Shown: piece after piece, positions 61,989 through 64,000 of the stretch | Layout: every line of letters begins with the position of its first letter | Numbering within the stretch: position 1 is the first letter of the stretch | Assembly: GCA_012728855.1 (NCBI GenBank) | Contig: JAAYEH010000305.1 | Location: 36,512 to 100,511, forward strand | Origin: Rhodopirellula sp. | GTDB taxonomy: Bacteria; Planctomycetota; Planctomycetia; Pirellulales; Thermoguttaceae | DNA length: 64,000 bases | Reading direction: 5' to 3' | The notes under the pieces: generated by a model | Told to the model about the DNA's origin: nothing | Seen by the model: only the letters and a program-made list of their open reading frames with translations | The model's database searches: none | Position numbers and translations under genes: made by a program

Positions 61989-63955
61989 TTGGAAAAAAAC
62001 CACAAAAGCCATCCCGAAAGTCCCGTCAAGAAAGCAGCCAACGGAGTCATCCCCCGCAAAGCGGCACGGGGTCGCCCGGTTTGCTCCAGCCAGATCCGCC
62101 AGGTGCTGCGAAGTCCGTAGGACAGCCCGACCAGCACGCATCCTGCCTGGATCCACGGGATAGCTCGAGGCCAGAGTTGACGCCAGGGGGTGCCCGCCAA
62201 GCCTAGAAAATCCCAGCCCCAACCCAATGGATCGGAGAACGATTGCCGAACAAAGGTAACGTTCACCATCAGCATCGGCACGACGAAGGCGACCCACACC
62301 ATCAGTCCCAGCGGGATCAACGCGCCGGTCGAAGCGGTCATCAAGGTCCAGGCCGACCGATCGAGGCGGGCCAGTTGCTTTCCCGCCCAAGCCAACAGCA
62401 GCATGACGGCGGGCAGACCGACCAGGGCCGTCGTCCACAGTACGCCGGCATAGACGCCAAAAAGCCTCCAATCCCTCTTGTCCAGCAGGTTGACGTAGTC
62501 GCGCAGCAGCGGCCAAGGCCCCAGGTGAATCAAGCAATACGCCACGGCCATCACGAGCATTCCCATCGCCAGCCAGGCCTCGCTCGCGTCGCCGATTCTC
62601 GTTTCATGGCCGAATGGCCGCCAGCGGAGCGTGACGTTGCCGAACGGGCAGGTCTTGAGACATTCGGTGCATATTCCGCAGTCCGTATTCTCGTTGATTT
62701 CCCCCACGCAGAGACCAAAAGGGCACGCCCATCCCTTGTCACTCCCTTGCCGGCACCAATGCCCGCCGCACCGCCGGCAGATGGCGGGCGACGTCGCTCG
62801 CAACGCCAACTTGCTCGACCGCGAGTACAGCCCGACGAACGCGCTTACCGGACAGACATAGCGGCAAAAGGCCCGCAGTTCCCAAACCAGAGCCATGAGG
62901 GTCGCCACGACGACCAGCCCCAGAACGAGCCAGCCCGACCATTGCGGCCTGGCCACCAGCACGGCCGAAAACGTGCCCAAGATCAGGAATGCCAGGGTCC
63001 GCGGCCAATGGTTTCTCAGCCGTCTCGGCCAGGGCAGGTTGAGGCCGAAGAATCGATTGTTCAACCCGCGCGTCGAGCCGACCCGCACGCCGGTTACCGC
63101 TCCGCGCTGCGCGATTTCTCCCAGGGTGGGCAACGGACAGGCGAGGCACCAGATCCGACCGCCCAGCGGTGTGAGAACGGCCGTGAGCAGAAACAACCAC
63201 ACCACCCACATCAGCATGACCCCGAGGTTTCGCCCCGGCATGTGCGTGCCGAAAAGGGTCGTCAACACGACGACGTACAACAGCAGCATCGTCGCGGCGA
63301 CCCAAGCAAGCTGGAAGCCTCGCCGTTGCATCCATCGCTTCAACCACGGAAAACGCAAGAAAAGATCCCATCCGTCGGTGGGCGCCACCGCGGGCAACTC
63401 GGCCGCATTCGTTCGCAATACGCTTCGCAAGCGCACCAGTCCCACGATGGGAATGCCCGCCAGCAGGCCGATCGATGCAAACCAGAGGGTATTCGGTTCG
63501 ATCACGAGATTGCCATGTTCGAACGCATGCATTGGGCCGCAATAGACGTGGCAACGATACTGGCTTTTCGACACCAGATAGCCCATCCAGCCGGGGTGCT
63601 CCGCCTTGAGCACCAGTTCATCCGTCAGCTTCGGCGGCGCCCCGGGATCCGTGGCGCGAAACACCGCCACATTGCGGCTGCCGGGGGTGATTTTCACGTC
63701 GACGTCGAACTCCTCCAGAAAGAAAGAATGGCCGGTGTCTCGCGTATCGAAGGTCAGATGCAACCAGTCCCCCCGGTTGCACCGAATCGTGGACGGTTCT
63801 TTCCCATAGCGAAACGATTCGACGTGAATCAAGCGATGCTGAGGCGGCCTGGCCAGGAACTGGCAGAGCGCGGCGGGAACCACGGCAAACGCCAGCAGGG
63901 CCAGCGTTGCCCCGGCGGGCGGCCCCCATTTTCTTGCCTTCCCGATCAAGGGCAC
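61985..63955 (-). CDS. CuA-like cupredoxin fused to NapH/NosR-like membrane polyferredoxin
   Basis: A 656-residue protein. After an N-terminal membrane anchor (residues 15-33), residues about 40-155 form a cupredoxin of the cytochrome oxidase subunit II/N2O-reductase type: GHSFFLEEFDVDVK with His76 and CHVYCGPMH with Cys135, Cys139 and His143. The usual Met ligand three residues on is Glu146. Then come membrane helices and ferredoxin motifs: CLACP, FCRYVCPVSAF, CRRC, and a classical CGICTECLKTCP (Cys426, 429, 432, 436). NapH/NosR-type proteins move electrons from quinol to periplasmic reductases. The start at 63955 fits the anchor; no other redox genes are visible in the window. Confidence 0.85.
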   Translation of the reverse strand: MPLIGKARKWGPPAGATLALLAFAVVPAALCQFLARPPQHRLIHVESFRYGKEPSTIRCNRGDWLHLTFDTRDTGHSFFLEEFDVDVKITPGSRNVAVFRATDPGAPPKLTDELVLKAEHPGWMGYLVSKSQYRCHVYCGPMHAFEHGNLVIEPNTLWFASIGLLAGIPIVGLVRLRSVLRTNAAELPAVAPTDGWDLFLRFPWLKRWMQRRGFQLAWVAATMLLLYVVVLTTLFGTHMPGRNLGVMLMWVVWLFLLTAVLTPLGGRIWCLACPLPTLGEIAQRGAVTGVRVGSTRGLNNRFFGLNLPWPRRLRNHWPRTLAFLILGTFSAVLVARPQWSGWLVLGLVVVATLMALVWELRAFCRYVCPVSAFVGLYSRSSKLALRATSPAICRRCGGHWCRQGSDKGWACPFGLCVGEINENTDCGICTECLKTCPFGNVTLRWRPFGHETRIGDASEAWLAMGMLVMAVAYCLIHLGPWPLLRDYVNLLDKRDWRLFGVYAGVLWTTALVGLPAVMLLLAWAGKQLARLDRSAWTLMTASTGALIPLGLMVWVAFVVPMLMVNVTFVRQSFSDPLGWGWDFLGLAGTPWRQLWPRAIPWIQAGCVLVGLSYGLRSTWRIWLEQTGRPRAALRGMTPLAAFLTGLSGWLLWFFSN

Positions 63956-64000
63956 TCTTCTTTTCGTTCTTTAGAATCGGCGAATGAATGAGGCGTAGAA

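Overview
The window looks like a chromosomal segment of a planctomycete, probably Pirellulales-like. This is an inference from content: GC-rich DNA, an SHD1 domain fused to a PQQ-type propeller, many Sec- and Tat-exported proteins, two MoxR/DUF58 loci, a batA/B/D-type operon, FG-GAP/VCBS repeats, and exported lyases and ceramidase-like proteins. No rRNA, tRNA, CRISPR array, phage or transposase gene was found.

Layout. 1-9.2 kb is a glycoconjugate locus: four polytopic GT-C type glycosyltransferases (the first cut by the window edge and paralogous to the one at 4.3 kb), a GtrB/DPM-like GT2 enzyme and a nucleotide-sugar dehydrogenase. 9.3-13 kb carries a FIST-domain protein, a CBM9-like protein and an SHD1-PQQ propeller protein. 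13.3-19.3 kb carries a SelW/Rdx protein, a GcvT-like remnant, a YchF-related GTPase and a MoxR-DUF58-TgpA (transglutaminase) operon. 19.5-28.1 kb carries a heparinase II/III-like protein, an AarF/UbiB kinase, ribosomal protein S21, an EAL-domain remnant, a Tat-exported cysteine-rich protein and a ceramidase-like protein. 28.1-40.4 kb is one long leftward operon: PQQ propeller, MoxR, DUF58, small BatD-like protein, BatA, BatB-BatC fusion, BatD-BatE fusion. Most junctions overlap by 4 bases, and the operon is interrupted twice by the same roughly 235-bp palindromic element. 40.9-46.2 kb carries two polysaccharide-related proteins and a ParD-like/zeta toxin-antitoxin pair. 46.3-53.2 kb carries an exported DegT-type aminotransferase, a secreted protein of unknown role, a C45-like amidase and a three-part ceramidase/esterase protein. 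53.5-59.1 kb is a three-gene carbohydrate cassette bracketed by inverted 227-bp repeats. 59.1-64 kb carries a broken FAD oxidoreductase gene, an FG-GAP protein and a CuA-like cupredoxin fused to a NapH/NosR-like polyferredoxin.

The most unusual feature is the density of palindromic elements. At least five unrelated families occur, two of them as near-identical pairs and one inserted in frame inside a glycosyltransferase gene. A paralogue in the same window lacks that insert, so the insertion can be read directly. The repeats sit at gene edges: on a stop codon, just before start codons inside the bat operon, or around a gene cassette. They carry no transposase and may be mobilised in trans.

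Most long ORFs antisense to the genes listed are shadows caused by high GC. Start sites were moved inward where an upstream ATG would overrun a neighbour or precede a signal peptide.
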